A stretch of DNA of 64,000 nucleotides from Lepidostoma basale (GCA_022606425.2 JAHDVF020000584.1:29572-93571); one strand, 5' to 3'. Counted from the stretch's first letter, positions 40,358 to 50,612 are shown. Notes: a model not told the origin generated them from the sequence alone. Numbers and translations are program-made.

Positions 40358-40543
40358 GAAGATGGAAGTGTGCGCGGGAGATGCCTATTGGTGGCGATGA
40401 GATTCGGAACCCATCACACCGCGTCTCCCGCGGGGGCGAAAAGAGAAGAATGGAGTGCCGCATCGTTTAAAGTGTGCCAATCCATTATTTCTGCCAACCC
40501 CTTCAGGGAGACGGCGTGATGGTTAGTTAGTTAGTTAGTTAGA
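40358..40543 (+). mobile_element. A2 element, 3' 185 bp
   Basis: GTGTGCGCGGGAGATGCC, GGGGGCGAAAAGAGAAG, then the LINE-A-like end and five TTAG units. Confidence 0.75.
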
Positions 40544-40623
40544 GATAGATGCTTTCTGAGAGTAGCTTCACTATCGTGAAAAATGTCCAAAGAGATACGA
40601 TTAAGAAGGGATTAACTTAAATG

Positions 40624-41075
40624 AAATCTTCTTCTTTGCTAGCCTTCTTCCCTCCACTGCTGGATATAGGCCTCTTCCAATTTCCTCCAATCGTCTCTAT
40701 CCTGCCCCCTTTGCATCCAAGATTTTCCAACCCTTTGGACAATATCATCGGTCCATCTCATCGGTGGCCTTCTGACACTTCGCTTATTTTGCCCATGGTT
40801 TCCAACTGAGTATCCTGGGTGCCCATCTGTTGCCACCCTGTCTAGCCAAGTGTCCAGCCCATTGCCATTTCAATTTTGTCACTCGGTCCATGACGTCAGC
40901 AACCCTGGTGCGGCGTCTGATTTTTTCATTCCTTATGCGTTCACGCAAGCTAACACCAAGCATCTGTCTTTCCATGGACTTCTGTGTACACTTGAGCCTG
41001 TGGACACTTTTTGCTGTAAGAGTTTTCGTCTCTAGTCCGTATGTCATCATGGGCAGTATACACATCGTCGCCCCA
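40624..41075 (-). mobile_element. RTE-2 3' end
   Basis: Minus strand: MCILPMMTYGLETKTLTAKS, MERQMLGVSLRERIRN, WQWAGHLARQ, RPPMRWTDDIV and KLEEAYIQQWREEG, a LINE reverse-transcriptase C-terminus, with one frameshift near 40790. Confidence 0.78.
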
Positions 41076-41262
41076 GAAAAATAGTGAAATAAACCAGTGC
41101 CATCTTGACAATATAACAAGCCGTAGTGTTCCTTTGATATTGTTTATGGTTTGACTTGGTGGAGGCCTTGCACTTATTTGAGTCTCCTAGGGCCTATGAG
41201 ACTCAAATTGTCAAGATGGCACTGGTTTATCTCACTATTGCTCTGGGGCGACGATATGTAGA
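41060..41262. repeat. ~45-bp arm inverted repeat at the RTE-2 5' break
   Basis: CGTCGCCCCAGAAAAATAGTG and AACCAGTGCCATCTTGACAA are inverted at 41208-41262. The arms include the last bases of RTE-2, so this is a 5' inversion or target rearrangement. Confidence 0.6.
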
Positions 41263-41645
41263 CCAAAAATGAAAAAGAAAATGGAATAAAAAAGTATATT
41301 TCTAATTTACCCCATAAACTGTCACACAATGTAACGTGGTACCTACTCGCGTGTGTTTATTGTTTCCCATTCAGAGTGTTCCAATTTCAAATGTTTTATT
41401 TATAATAAGTTTACATTAATAAGTGCTAAATGTTGCATAATTATACCCCGCTTCTGTTGCGCAAGGCCGCTCTCCGCCAGTTGAAATGTGTGCCAGCGGT
41501 GTGTATGCTTTAGGATCAGTCTTTCAGTCGGCTGTCAACACAGGAGTACCGATATCGGTTCAAGGTGGTGGCCGCCGCCATCTTGATAACGCCGGGTATA
41601 GATCGACAAGCGAATTATGGCGCCAAAAGAGGGCGCCATAATGCA
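41263..41645. other. apparently single-copy stretch
   Basis: Contains GGTGGCCGCCGCCATCTTG and the palindrome TGGCGCC-AAAAGAG-GGCGCCA (about 41618-41639). No coding exon was recognised. Confidence 0.35.
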
Positions 41646-41649
41646 CTTT

Positions 41650-41995
41650 GTCCTTCTTCTTCCTCAGCCTATTCCCGTCCACTCCTGGACAAAGGCCTCC
41701 TCCATTTGCTTCCATGTCATTCTGTCCTGTGCAGACTGCATCCAGGTTTTTCCGACGTGTCTGTTTAGATCATCCTTCCACCGTAGTTGCGGTCGCCCTG
41801 CACTTCTCTTCACCGTCCACGGTCTCCAAGTCAGCAGTCTTCTTGTCCATTTTTCATCTGAGCTTCTAACTAAATGACCCGCCCATTGCTTTTTTCTCTC
41901 ACCGTATCGTTTTTGACTCTGTCTCTTAGGCTTATTCCTAACATGGCTCTTTGGGTCACTAGTAGTTTCTCTGCACTTTTTTTTGGACGATAACA
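41650..41995 (-). mobile_element. RTE-3 3' end
   Basis: Minus strand: WAGHLVRSSDEKWTRRLLTW, GRPQLRWKDDLNRHVG and MTWKQMEEAFVQEWTGIG, then an AAGAAGAA end. Confidence 0.75.
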
Positions 41996-42005
41996 ACTTG
42001 TTGTT

Positions 42006-42037
42006 ATGATGAAGCTTGGGTCCAAGCGAAACTAGTT
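42006..42037 (+). ncRNA. hammerhead-like motif with 6-bp helix II
   Basis: ATGATGAA, helix II GCTTGG-GT-CCAAGC, GAAA, palindromic ACTAGT then T (GTT-type cleavage triplet AGT-T). Only the first core base (C to A) departs from the family pattern. Helix I is unclear. Confidence 0.45.
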
Positions 42038-42177
42038 GGCCTCAATATAATAACCCTACCGTGGTTAAATACAAAGTGGTTTTATTTATATAATTATTTT
42101 AAATGTCTAACCACAAAGTGAGTGGTTTATATGAAGAATTAATTAAAATACTGTTTTTTCCACTTTTGAGTATATTT

Positions 42178-42222
42178 TTCTTGACACGTTTCGAAGGGTT
42201 TATACCTTCATCATCGGAAGAA
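42178..42222 (-). ncRNA. hammerhead-like ribozyme motif
   Basis: Minus strand: helix I TTCTT with AAGAA, core CCGATGAT, helix II GAAGG-TATAAAC-CCTTC, GAAAC, GT, GTC. All three helices pair. Confidence 0.5.
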
Positions 42223-43255
42223 CGATATAAAAGTTTACATTTTATAATGCTTTAATTTTAGAACGATATAAAAGTTAACATTTTATAATTCTTTAATTTT
42301 AGAACGATATAAAAGTTAACATTTTATAATGATTTAATTTTAGAACGATATAAAAGTCAACATTTTATAATGATTCAATTTTAGAACGATATAAAAGTTA
42401 CCATTTTATAATGCTTTCATTTTAGAACGATATAAAAGTTAACATTTTATAATGCTTTAATTTTAGAACGATATAAAAGTTAACATTTTATAATGCTTTA
42501 ATTTTAGAACGATATAAAAGTTAACATTTTATAATGATTTAATTTTAGAACGATATAAAAGTTAACATTTTATAATTCTTTAATTTTAGAACGATATAAA
42601 AGTTAACATTTTATAATGATTTAATTTTAGAACGATATAAAAGTCAACATTTTATAATGATTGAATTTTAGAACGATATAAAAGTTACCATTTTATAATG
42701 CTTTCATTTTAGAACGATATAAAAGTTAACATTTTATAATGCTTTAATTTTAGAACGATATAAAAGTTAACATTTTATAATGCTTTAATTTTAGAACGAT
42801 ATAAAAGTTAACATTTTATAATGATTTAATTTTAGAACGATATAAAAGTCAACATTTTATAATGATTCAAGTTTAGAACGATATAAAAGTTAACATTTTA
42901 TAATGATTCAATTTTAGAACGATATAAAAGTCAACATTTTATAATGATTCAATTTTAGAACGATATAAAAGTTAACATTTTATAATGATTCAATTTTAGA
43001 ACGATATAAAAGTTGACATTTTATAATGCTTTCATTTTAGAACGATATAAAAGTTAACATTTTATAATGATTCAATTTTAGAACCATATAAAAGTTAACA
43101 TTTTATAATGATTCAATTTTAGAACCATATAAAAGTTAACATTTTATAATGATTCAATTTTAGAACCATATAAAAGTTAACATTTTATAATGATTCAATT
43201 TTAGAACGATATAAAAGTTAACATTTTATAATGATTCAATTTTAGAACGATATAA
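42223..43255. repeat. 41-bp minisatellite, about 25 units
   Basis: Unit GAACGATATAAAAGTTAACA + TTTTATAATGCTTTAATTTT + A. Variants (ATGATTTAA, ATGATTCAA, CCATATAAAAG) are clustered, and a block of several units is repeated, indicating stepwise duplication. Confidence 0.9.
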
Positions 43256-43290
43256 ACGTTACATGTATTTTATAACCTTCTAGCCTTCCC

Positions 43291-43325
43291 CCGATGATGA
43301 AGCTGTAAAACATTCGAAACATGCC
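43291..43325 (+). ncRNA. hammerhead-like motif, decayed partner
   Basis: CCGATGAT, GAAGC..ATTC, GAAACATGCC. The cleavage triplet is GCC, so activity is unlikely. Confidence 0.3.
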
Positions 43326-43668
43326 GAGAAAAATATACTCAAAAGTGGAAAAAACAGTGTTTTAATTCATAAAAAATTCATCATACTTAAAATTATACCG
43401 TATTGTGGAGTCATTGTGTGCACGAATTGTTATGAACTAAATAATCTATACGATTGTGAGTGTATCACAATCGATAAGTCGCAATAGAACTCCATCTATA
43501 GATTTCTATTACAAATACTGTACATAATGATAATGACACCATATTAGATGACTGGCAACTTAGCGAACGTTATTTGCAGGGGTTTCAACTTAAACAATAT
43601 TTTTAAAAATTAGGAATACGATTTAAAAAATAATCGTTCTGCTCGTTTGTTTTTATTGTATTTAACGA

Positions 43669-43785
43669 ACTAATTAACTAACTAACATCACACCGTCTCC
43701 CGAAGGGGTAAGCAGAAATAATGGACTGCCACATTTTTTTTCCTGACATATTTCTCTTGCTTCCTCAACATTCATACATCATTAA
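43669..43785 (-). mobile_element. LINE-A 3' fragment
   Basis: AACTAACTAACATCACACCG to ACATTCATACATCATT. Confidence 0.7.
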
Positions 43786-43897
43786 AGTTTCAGTCCATTG
43801 TTCGATATCCTTGATTGTCCTGTCTTAGTTCGTGCATTCGGTAAGTAATATCTGTCACAGTTTCTGGTCCAGTGTCTGTGTATGTCTGAATTTTGTA

Positions 43898-44028
43898 GGG
43901 GTAGGCAGAAATAATGGACTACCACACTTTTTTTCCTGACATACTTCTCGATTCCTCAACATTCATACACCGTGTCATACAGGCACGTCGATTTCTCAGA
44001 CTCCTCACGTGGCCGACATTCAATATCA
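43898..44028 (-). mobile_element. LINE-A fragment without tail
   Basis: GGGGTAGGCAGAAATAATGG to GGCCGACATTCAATATC. It may be the continuation of 43669 after a ~110-bp insertion. Confidence 0.6.
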
Positions 44029-44059
44029 TTTTATTTCATTTTTTTATTAAATAACAACA

Positions 44060-44778
44060 ACAAACCATCACGCCGTTTCTCCGTAGGGGTAGGCAGAGAG
44101 AATGGAACGCCACACTACTATATCCTGGCACACCTCTCTAGATTCCTCTACATTCATAAAGCGAGTCATACATGCACGTCGATTCTTCCGATTTCAAACA
44201 TGCCCAACCTTTTAAATTTTATTAATTTGGTCATGCCATGTTTTCCTCGGTCTGCCTCGACTCCGTACTTCATTTACATCATTAACGTTTACTTTCCTAA
44301 CCATAACCATGCGCTCCATATGTCCGAACCAACGCAGCTATCCTTTCATAATTTTATTAATAATTCCTTCTTCCGCTCTACATTCCTTTCTTAAATCGAC
44401 ATTTGAGATTCTGTCATATATCGTTCTAACACACATACGTTTTAGGGACCTTATCTCTACCGCATTTATTCTGCTCTCATCATTCTTATGCTAGTTCCAT
44501 GCTTCGTTTTCATACATTAGGGTTTGGACAAGAACTCCATTGTGAACGGCCGTTTTCGCTTTCATTGATAAATTCTTGTTTCCAATAACTATTTTTAAAG
44601 CTCTATTCACTTTGTTACCCGCACCAACCCTTCTTTCGCCGTCACTATCCGTTCGGCCATCTGCTGTGAACGTGCTACCTAAATACACAAACTCCCTCAC
44701 CTGTTCCAAGTTCTCTTCGTTCACACTTATATTACAAACTGTCATTTGCTCTTCCCTTTCGAAAACCATCACCTTTGA
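44060..44778 (-). mobile_element. LINE-A' copy, ~720 bp
   Basis: The tail is (AAC)n-like (CAACAACAAACC). Includes VMVFEREEQMTVCNISVNEE and VYLGSTFTADGRTDSDGERR, diverged from LINE-A. Confidence 0.82.
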
Positions 44779-44886
44779 CTTTCTTTATTATGTATTACTT
44801 ATTATTGTGTATCTCTAACTTGTACCTTTAGTGTATTGAAAAAAAATCTGTAATGCTTTAGACATATTTAAAATAAATAAATGAAA

Positions 44887-45035
44887 TGACCATCATGCAC
44901 CCACTTTTTCATGCCATGTCTTCCTTGGCCTTTCCTCGGTTTCTTTTTCCGTTCACACTACTTGTATATATATCTTTTTAACCATTCTTCACTCATCCAT
45001 TCGTTTCAAATAAGCAAATCATCTTAGTGACCCTA
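44887..45035 (-). mobile_element. LINE-A internal fragment
   Basis: CTTCCTTGGCCTTTCCTCGG through CATTCTTCACTCATCC. Confidence 0.55.
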
Positions 45036-45052
45036 CCTTTCAACATTATAAA

Positions 45053-45572
45053 ACTAAACCAACTAACCATCACGCCGTCTCCCCGAAGGGGTAGGCAGAA
45101 AGAATGGACTGCCACACTTTTCTTTCCTGACATATTTCTCTCGATTCCTCAACATTCATACATCGTGTCATGCACGCGCGTCGATTTCTCTGACTCCTCA
45201 CATGGCCGACATTCAATATTAGATTTATTTGATCGTGCCACGTTTTCCTCGGTCTTCCTCTATTTCTGGTTCCATTTACATCGTTAAGATATAATTTTTT
45301 TACCATTATTTCTTCATTCATTCTTTCCATATGTCCAAACCATCTTAATGATCCTTTCATTATTTTGTTCATGACACCATCATTCGCACCGCATTCACTT
45401 CTTATATTTTCATTCGACACTCTATCATACACAGAGTATCCACACATTCGTCTAAGAGATCTCATTTCTACTGCATTTATTCTACTTTCATCCTTCTTTT
45501 GGCAGTTCCATGCTTCGCTTCCATACATAAGGGTCGGTAGAAGAACACCATTGTGCACTGCCATTCTAGCTA
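45053..45572 (-). mobile_element. LINE-A, 3' 520 bp with open frame
   Basis: One uninterrupted frame of ~164 codons: MAVHNGVLLPTLMYGSEAWN, RRMCGYSVYDRVSNENI, LRWFGHMERMNEEIMVKKLY, to SAYPFGETA and stop. It is one of the least decayed LINE-A 3' ends here. Confidence 0.85.
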
Positions 45573-45880
45573 ATTTGTAAAATTTGAAATTGTAAACCCC
45601 TGGTTGGATGAACGTTTATTAATGAATGGTTTATTATTTGCGTATATTAAGTGTTGCCATACTCGAAAGAAAATTAATATAATGATGACCAAGCATATTT
45701 TTGATGTGTTTTCATTTAGCAAGTCGAAACTTGTTTATTCGAATGTGAAATATATTATTAATAGGGCTTGGATTTATATTCGCTAAAAATATTATTTTAA
45801 CCCCTTACTGCATGATTTTTTTTAATTTGTAAAAAAATATGATGTGTAAATACAAAAAAAAAAAAAAAATACAAAAACGC
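45573..45880. other. no gene recognised
   Basis: AT-rich. Nothing recognised. Confidence 0.35.
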
Positions 45881-46168
45881 CTTTTGCGATCTCTTTCGCC
45901 CAGGCACCAAGTCTCGCAGCCGTATAGTAAAACACTCCAGGTCTATGCTATTGGACTCGAATATTTTGGCTTTCTTGTTGAAGGCAAGTCTAGCATGGTG
46001 GATTCGACTATCGACGTCTTTCTTGGATCGACCATCCCACGTAATGCTGCTCCCCAGGTAAACAAAAGTCTTTACGTTCTTGATGGCAGTTCCAGCCATT
46101 TCTATATTTATTTGGCGCTCATTACCCACGGTCATTATCTTAGTTTTACCTGTGTTTATATTCATGTT
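45881..46168 (-). mobile_element. RTE-3, inverted 5' portion
   Basis: Minus strand: MNINTGKTKIMTVGNERQIN, VYLGSSITWDGRSKKDVDSR and HHARLAFNKKAKIFES. It lies head to head with the 3' portion at 46190. Confidence 0.75.
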
Positions 46169-46189
46169 GTATTAAGTACCCTCAGTCAA

Positions 46190-46560
46190 TTTAGTCAATT
46201 TAGTCAGAGAGCAATGGAGAGAGCCATGTTGGGTATCAGTTTACGGGACAGACTCAGAAATGAGGACATAAGAGTCAGGACAAAGGTTTCCGATGTTATC
46301 AAGATGGCCGCAACCCTCAAGTGGCGATGGGCGGGACATGTCGCTCGCGATCCAGATGAAAAGTGGACAAGGCGACTGCTGTGCTGGTGGCCAAGGACGG
46401 CAAAGCGTGGAGTTGGGCGCCCACAGTTGCGTTGGCGCGACGATGTCCGGAGAAGTGCGGGAAGTGCCTGGATGCGGATCGCTCAGGATAGAGGATAATG
46501 GAAAATGCGAGAGGAGGCCTACGTCCAGGAGTGGACGGTCAATACAGGCTGAAGAAGAAG
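46190..46560 (+). mobile_element. RTE-3, 3' portion
   Basis: MERAMLGISLRDRLRNEDIR, WAGHVARDPDEKWTRRLL, GRPQLRWRDDVRRSAG, then CTGAAGAAGAAG. With the inverted part it makes one 5'-inverted insertion. Confidence 0.78.
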
Positions 46561-46839
46561 ATTTCGTACCCGGAAGGGTATGCAGAAAGAATGGAACATG
46601 GCAGAACTGCACTCCGTTTCAGTCTTTCGGATTCATCTTTCACGGAAGCGGCAGACCGAAGAGTTGATTTATCATTATATTCTGAAATTCGTCAGCATCA
46701 TCGTCATGTTATCTTTACACTCCGTTATCTGACAGCACCTCTATCCCTTATCAGCTTCTCGACGGTTCTGTCATATAACCACCTAGCGACCGCAGATTTC
46801 GTTTTAAGTATTAAAAAAATTTGACCGCAAAATTAACGA
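46561..46839. other. short unassigned stretch with LINE-A-like scrap
   Basis: CCCGGAAGGGTATGCAGAAA at 46569 resembles a LINE-A 3' stem. The rest is unassigned. Confidence 0.35.
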
Positions 46840-46841
46840 AC

Positions 46842-46893
46842 CGGATATATATTATATCATACATGGTTTTCCCATGTATGATATAATATATAT
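46842..46893. repeat. perfect ~23-bp hairpin
   Basis: ATATATTATATCATACATGG, TTTT, CCATGTATGATATAATATAT (with a C) is an almost perfect inverted repeat just upstream of A2. Confidence 0.7.
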
Positions 46894-47433
46894 AGTTTTT
46901 TTCGTTTATAAAAGAATTTTGACAGGTGTAAAAATAAATTTTTCATTTGTTCCAATGACAATTTGAATAAATTCTTCAATAAAAATTTTAAGTTCTTGCT
47001 GGTGTTGGATTGTTTTAAGTGCCTAATTACAGTGAATTAAAAAAAAACAGTGGATAACGTAGAATAAAAATTAAATAAACACAAATGTCCGGATCGTCCA
47101 GCTGACGACAAGTGCAACATCTAAAATAACAATATGTGTTAAATTAGTTTTCTTTGTTATTTTATTTTATAGTATTTTATTTAAGATAATTTGTATTATT
47201 ATTGTATTTCAGATAATTTGTTTTAGATTTATTATGTAGACGTTGAACGATCGAAGTGTGCGCGGGAGATGCCTATTGGTGGCGATGAGGTTCGCAACCC
47301 ATCACACCGCATCTCTCGCGATGGCGAAAAGAGAAGGATGGAGTGCCGCATCGATTAAAGTGTGGCAGTCCATTCTTTCTGCCTACCCTTTCGGGGAGAC
47401 GGCGTGATGGTTAGTTAGTTAGTTAGTTAGTTT
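46883..47433 (+). mobile_element. A2 element, slightly 5'-truncated
   Basis: GTTTTTTTCGTTTATAAAAG to the shared LINE-A-like 3' end and (TTAG)n. About 95% alike to 49125-49640. Confidence 0.8.
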
Positions 47434-47569
47434 GGTTTTCCCATCGACACATAAAAAAATCATTATAAAACCATAGATATGAGCGTAAACAATTATTCAT
47501 ATCTTTTTGAATGATGTTAAACTCCATATTTAATCAGTGGCATTAGAATTAATACTAAGCCCAACAAAA

Positions 47570-48005
47570 AAAAACATTATTATAGATGGAAATAAGATAG
47601 AAAGTGTGAAAGAGTATGTGTTTTGGTCATAAAATCAGACTCGGAAAAGAGAATCAAACTGCAGAGCTACCTCGAAGAGTTGGACTGGGCTGGGCCGCCT
47701 TTGGTAAACTGAGACATGTCTTTGAAAATGATGAAATACCGGTTTATCTTAAAAGAAAGGTCTACGACATGTGTATACTGCCCATGATGACATACGGACT
47801 AGAGACAACTCTTACAGCAAAAAGTGTCCACAGGCTCAAGTGTACACAGAGGTCCATGGAAAGACAGATACTTGGTGTGAGCTTGCGTGACCGCATAAGG
47901 AATGAAGAAATCAGACGCCGCACCAGGGTTGCTGACGTCATGGACCGAGTGGCAAAATGGAAATGGCAATGGGCTGGACACTTGGCTAGACAGGGTGGCA
48001 ACATT
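47570..48005 (+). mobile_element. RTE-2, 3'-truncated
   Basis: VYDMCILPMMTYGLETTLTA, MERQILGVSLRDRIRN and WQWAGHLARQGGN, preceded by VGLGWAAFGKLRHVFEND. The last part and tail are missing. Confidence 0.75.
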
Positions 48006-48154
48006 TTTCTTCAGGTGTTTGGCGAATCGTTTGGACTTGAAAATATAGGACAGTTTACCGAAAGCAGCCCATGCGAGGTCCTACCTTCTTGATCGTCTCC
48101 GTCAAGTTTGATCATATGTCTCAGATATAAAATGCGAAAACATAATAAAAAATC
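48006..48154. other. unassigned
   Basis: An open continuation (FLQVFGESFGLENIGQFTE) follows the RTE-2 break and is of unknown origin. Confidence 0.3.
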
Positions 48155-48500
48155 TTCTTCTTCTTCTTCAGCCTATTCCCGTCCACTCCTTGACAAAGGC
48201 CTCCTCCATTCGCTTCTACGTCACTTTGTCTTGTGCAGACTGCATCCAGGTTATTCCGACATGTCTGTTCAGGTCATCCTTCCACCGTAGTTTCAGTCGC
48301 CCTGCACTTCTCTTTGCCGTCCACGGTTTGCAAGTCAGCAGTCGTCTTGTCCATTTTTCGTCTGAAATTCTAGCTACGTGACCTGCTCATTGCCCTTTTA
48401 GAGTCGCTACCCTGTGGATGATGTCAGTGATCTTTGTTTTTTCTCTCACCGTATCGTTTCTGACTATGTCTCTAACTCTAAGGCTTATTCCTAACATGGC
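48155..48500 (-). mobile_element. RTE-3 3' end, inverted partner
   Basis: CTTCTTCTTCTTCAGCCTAT to GGCTTATTCCTAACATGGC. Confidence 0.72.
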
Positions 48501-48509
48501 TCTTTCCAT

Positions 48510-48617
48510 GGCTCTTTGGGTCGCTGAACAGACACAAGACAGAATGACATGGAAGCGATTGGAGGAGGCCTTTGTCCAGGAGTGGATGGGAATAGGCTGA
48601 GGAAGAAGAAGAAGAAC
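48510..48617 (+). mobile_element. RTE-3 terminal fragment
   Basis: MTWKRLEEAFVQEWMGIG then GAGGAAGAAGAAGAAG. It joins the minus copy head to head, so both tails point outward. Confidence 0.7.
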
Positions 48618-48880
48618 ATAAATCTCAAGAAAACAGACGTTTTCATTCGTTTTAATAATGTAGAAATGAATTTTATTTCACGTTTGTGGTGATATAGGGG
48701 TTATAATTTGGGTTCTTGTTATCTAAGTAGGTACGCTAATGTAAACAGGCGCAATTTTTATCTCCGGGGATATTGTTTCACTATATCGTTTAATGCTAAA
48801 TCATCAAACCACACATGGCGGTTATTTTGGGTCGATTTTTTATTGTATTTAAACATTATGCAATATTTTCCTTACACGTG
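48618..48880. other. unassigned, with repeat F scrap
   Basis: AAACAGACGTTTTCATTCG near 48634 is a repeat F end. The rest is not recognised. Confidence 0.35.
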
Positions 48881-48959
48881 AATCTTCTTCTTTGCTAGCC
48901 TTCTTCCCTCCACTGCTGGATAAAGCCCTCTTCCAATTTCCTCCACTCGTCTCTATCCT
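48881..48959 (-). mobile_element. RTE-2 terminal piece, split by A2
   Basis: TTCTTCTTTGCTAGCCTTC to TCTCTATCCT, continued at 49641. Confidence 0.75.
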
Positions 48960-49640
48960 TGGTATTCTTGGTTCTGATTTTGAAAATTTGGTTTGGTTCA
49001 TATGGTGCTACCGTAAATTTGGAGATATTTCGTGTATAAGTGAATTGTTTTGGTCAATTTGATTATTGCCGCTCTTTATGATAGTTATTTGTGACAAAAA
49101 ATACGTTTTTACTGTTTTGGTGTTAAAACTATATAAGTTTTTTCGTTTATAAAAAGAATTTTGACAGGTGTAAAAATAAAATTTTCATTTGTTCCAATGA
49201 CAATTTGAATAAATTCTTCAATAATATTTTTAAGTTCTTGCTGGTGTTGGATTGTTTTCAGTGCCTAATTACAGTAAATTAAAAAAAAAAAACAGTGGAT
49301 AACATGGAATAAAAATTAAATAAACACAAATGTCCGGATTATCCAGCTGACGACAAGTGCACCATCTAAAATAACATTATGTGTTAAATTATTTTTCTTT
49401 GTTATTTTATTTTATATCATTGTATTCCAGATAATTTGTTTTAGATTTATTATGAAGACGTTGAACGATCGAAGTGTGCGCAGGAGATGCCTTTTGGTGG
49501 CGATGAGGTTCGCAACCCATCACACCGCGTCTCTCGCGATGGCGAAAAGAGAAGGATGGAGTGCCGCATCGATTAAAGTGTGGCGGTCCATTCTACCCTT
49601 TCGGGGAGACGGCGTGATGGTTAGTTAGTTAGTTAGTTAG
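48960..49640 (+). mobile_element. A2, full-length non-autonomous LINE-A partner (681 bp)
   Basis: Bounded by a 10-bp target duplication, TCTCTATCCT, at 48950-48959 and 49641-49650. Starts TGGTATTCTTGGTTCTG and ends CTTTCGGGGAGACGGCGTGA + TGG(TTAG)n. No coding frame. Only the last ~60 nt match LINE-A; the 5' ~600 nt are its own. Confidence 0.82.
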
Positions 49641-49760
49641 TCTCTATCCTGCCCCCTTTAAATCCAAGATTTTCCAACCCTTTTGACAATATCATCGGTC
49701 CATCTCATCGGTGGCCTTCCGACACTTCGCCTATTTGCTCAGGGTCTCCAACTGGATTCA
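49641..49760 (-). mobile_element. RTE-2 continuation after A2
   Basis: GCCCCCTTTAAATCCAAG through CCATCTCATCGGTGGCC, matching 40690-40800. Confidence 0.72.
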
Positions 49761-49799
49761 GGATTGATTCAACTCTTTTCAGGATTGATTTCAATCAAT

Positions 49800-49985
49800 C
49801 CTGAAAGGACTGAATGATGGTGGATAACTTGGTGGTAAAGGGTCATTATTGATAAGGAAGATGGTAATAATTTAGGTCGTGGTCGAAGTTGGAGTAGTGC
49901 AGTGGAGTAGGAATAAAGAGCTGGAGTCACAGTATTCTGATGTATCAAAGGAGTGTGGTAACGGTGGGCTGTCATCGGGTAAGGA
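49800..49985 (+). mobile_element. element H, 3' part
   Basis: GGACTGAATGATGGTGGATA to GAGTCACAGTATTCTGATG, including the extra 3' ~110 bp also present at 30963. Confidence 0.6.
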
Positions 49986-50570
49986 CGCTAACATTACTCA
50001 TTAAATGATATGGACCTGTCTTTCCTCAATGCCAACATTCCTCTTTAGAGAGCAAGGGAGAAACTATATATTTTTTCGAATTGTTTCATTTCCAAAATAC
50101 CTATCTGAAATAAAAAAAATACTCTCGTAGTTGAATATATTTTTTGATGATGATTTCACACCGGGTTTGTTATTGAAAGAACATCAGGTACGTCCTTCTC
50201 ATTGGGATTATTTAATAAATATTAATTACTCAACAATTTAAGTAACGGCGTACTCGTATGTTATTTATAACACTATAAGAAAGTATAAAAACAAAAGGTT
50301 GACTACATTTACGTGTTTTGTTTAATTTAAAAAAAGTTAATTTCCAGGGGGGCCTTGTTTAATTTTGTGTCCGAAAGTGGGGTCATGGGTCAAAAAAGTT
50401 TGGGAACCTATGGTAAATATCCTCAACCTCACATATCTCTCTTATTCTGGTGTTTCTCACGCGATCTCTCAGTGTCTTGCCTGCTATCGTCCTCAGTGTC
50501 ATCCTACCATAAAATTAATATGTTTCTTTTATAAATCATGACTTAGATCTGTCGGATTTGGCATTTCATG
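49986..50570. other. unassigned, with a hAT-like end
   Basis: GTCCGAAAGTGGGGTCATGG..AAGTTTGGGAACC at 50371-50412 resembles a hAT terminus. The rest was not recognised. Confidence 0.35.
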
Positions 50571-50576
50571 TAAAAC

Positions 50577-50612
50577 CTGACGATGCTAACATTGGTTAGC
50601 GAAACAGCTGTC
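50577..50612 (+). ncRNA. hammerhead-like motif with perfect 6-bp helix II
   Basis: CTGACGAT, helix II GCTAAC-ATTG-GTTAGC, GAAA, palindromic ACAGCTGT then C. The first base after the cleavage site (G) pairs with the C before the core; the rest of helix I is weak. Confidence 0.5.

Larger units (their letters stand above)
42140..43390. repeat. inverted pair of hammerhead repeats around a minisatellite
   Basis: Left arm 42140-42222 (ACTGTTTTTTCCACTTTTGA..) is inverted at 43288-43375 (CTCAAAAGTGGAAAAAACAG). The space between is filled by the 41-bp array. Confidence 0.8.

Noticed and set aside
42223..43255. CRISPR array
   Set aside because: Units are contiguous with no unique spacers and sit in eukaryotic DNA; it is a minisatellite.
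45053..45572. Host gene encoding a GRPRKTW protein
   Set aside because: The same sequence occurs in dozens of broken copies and carries reverse-transcriptase C-terminal features; it is LINE-A.
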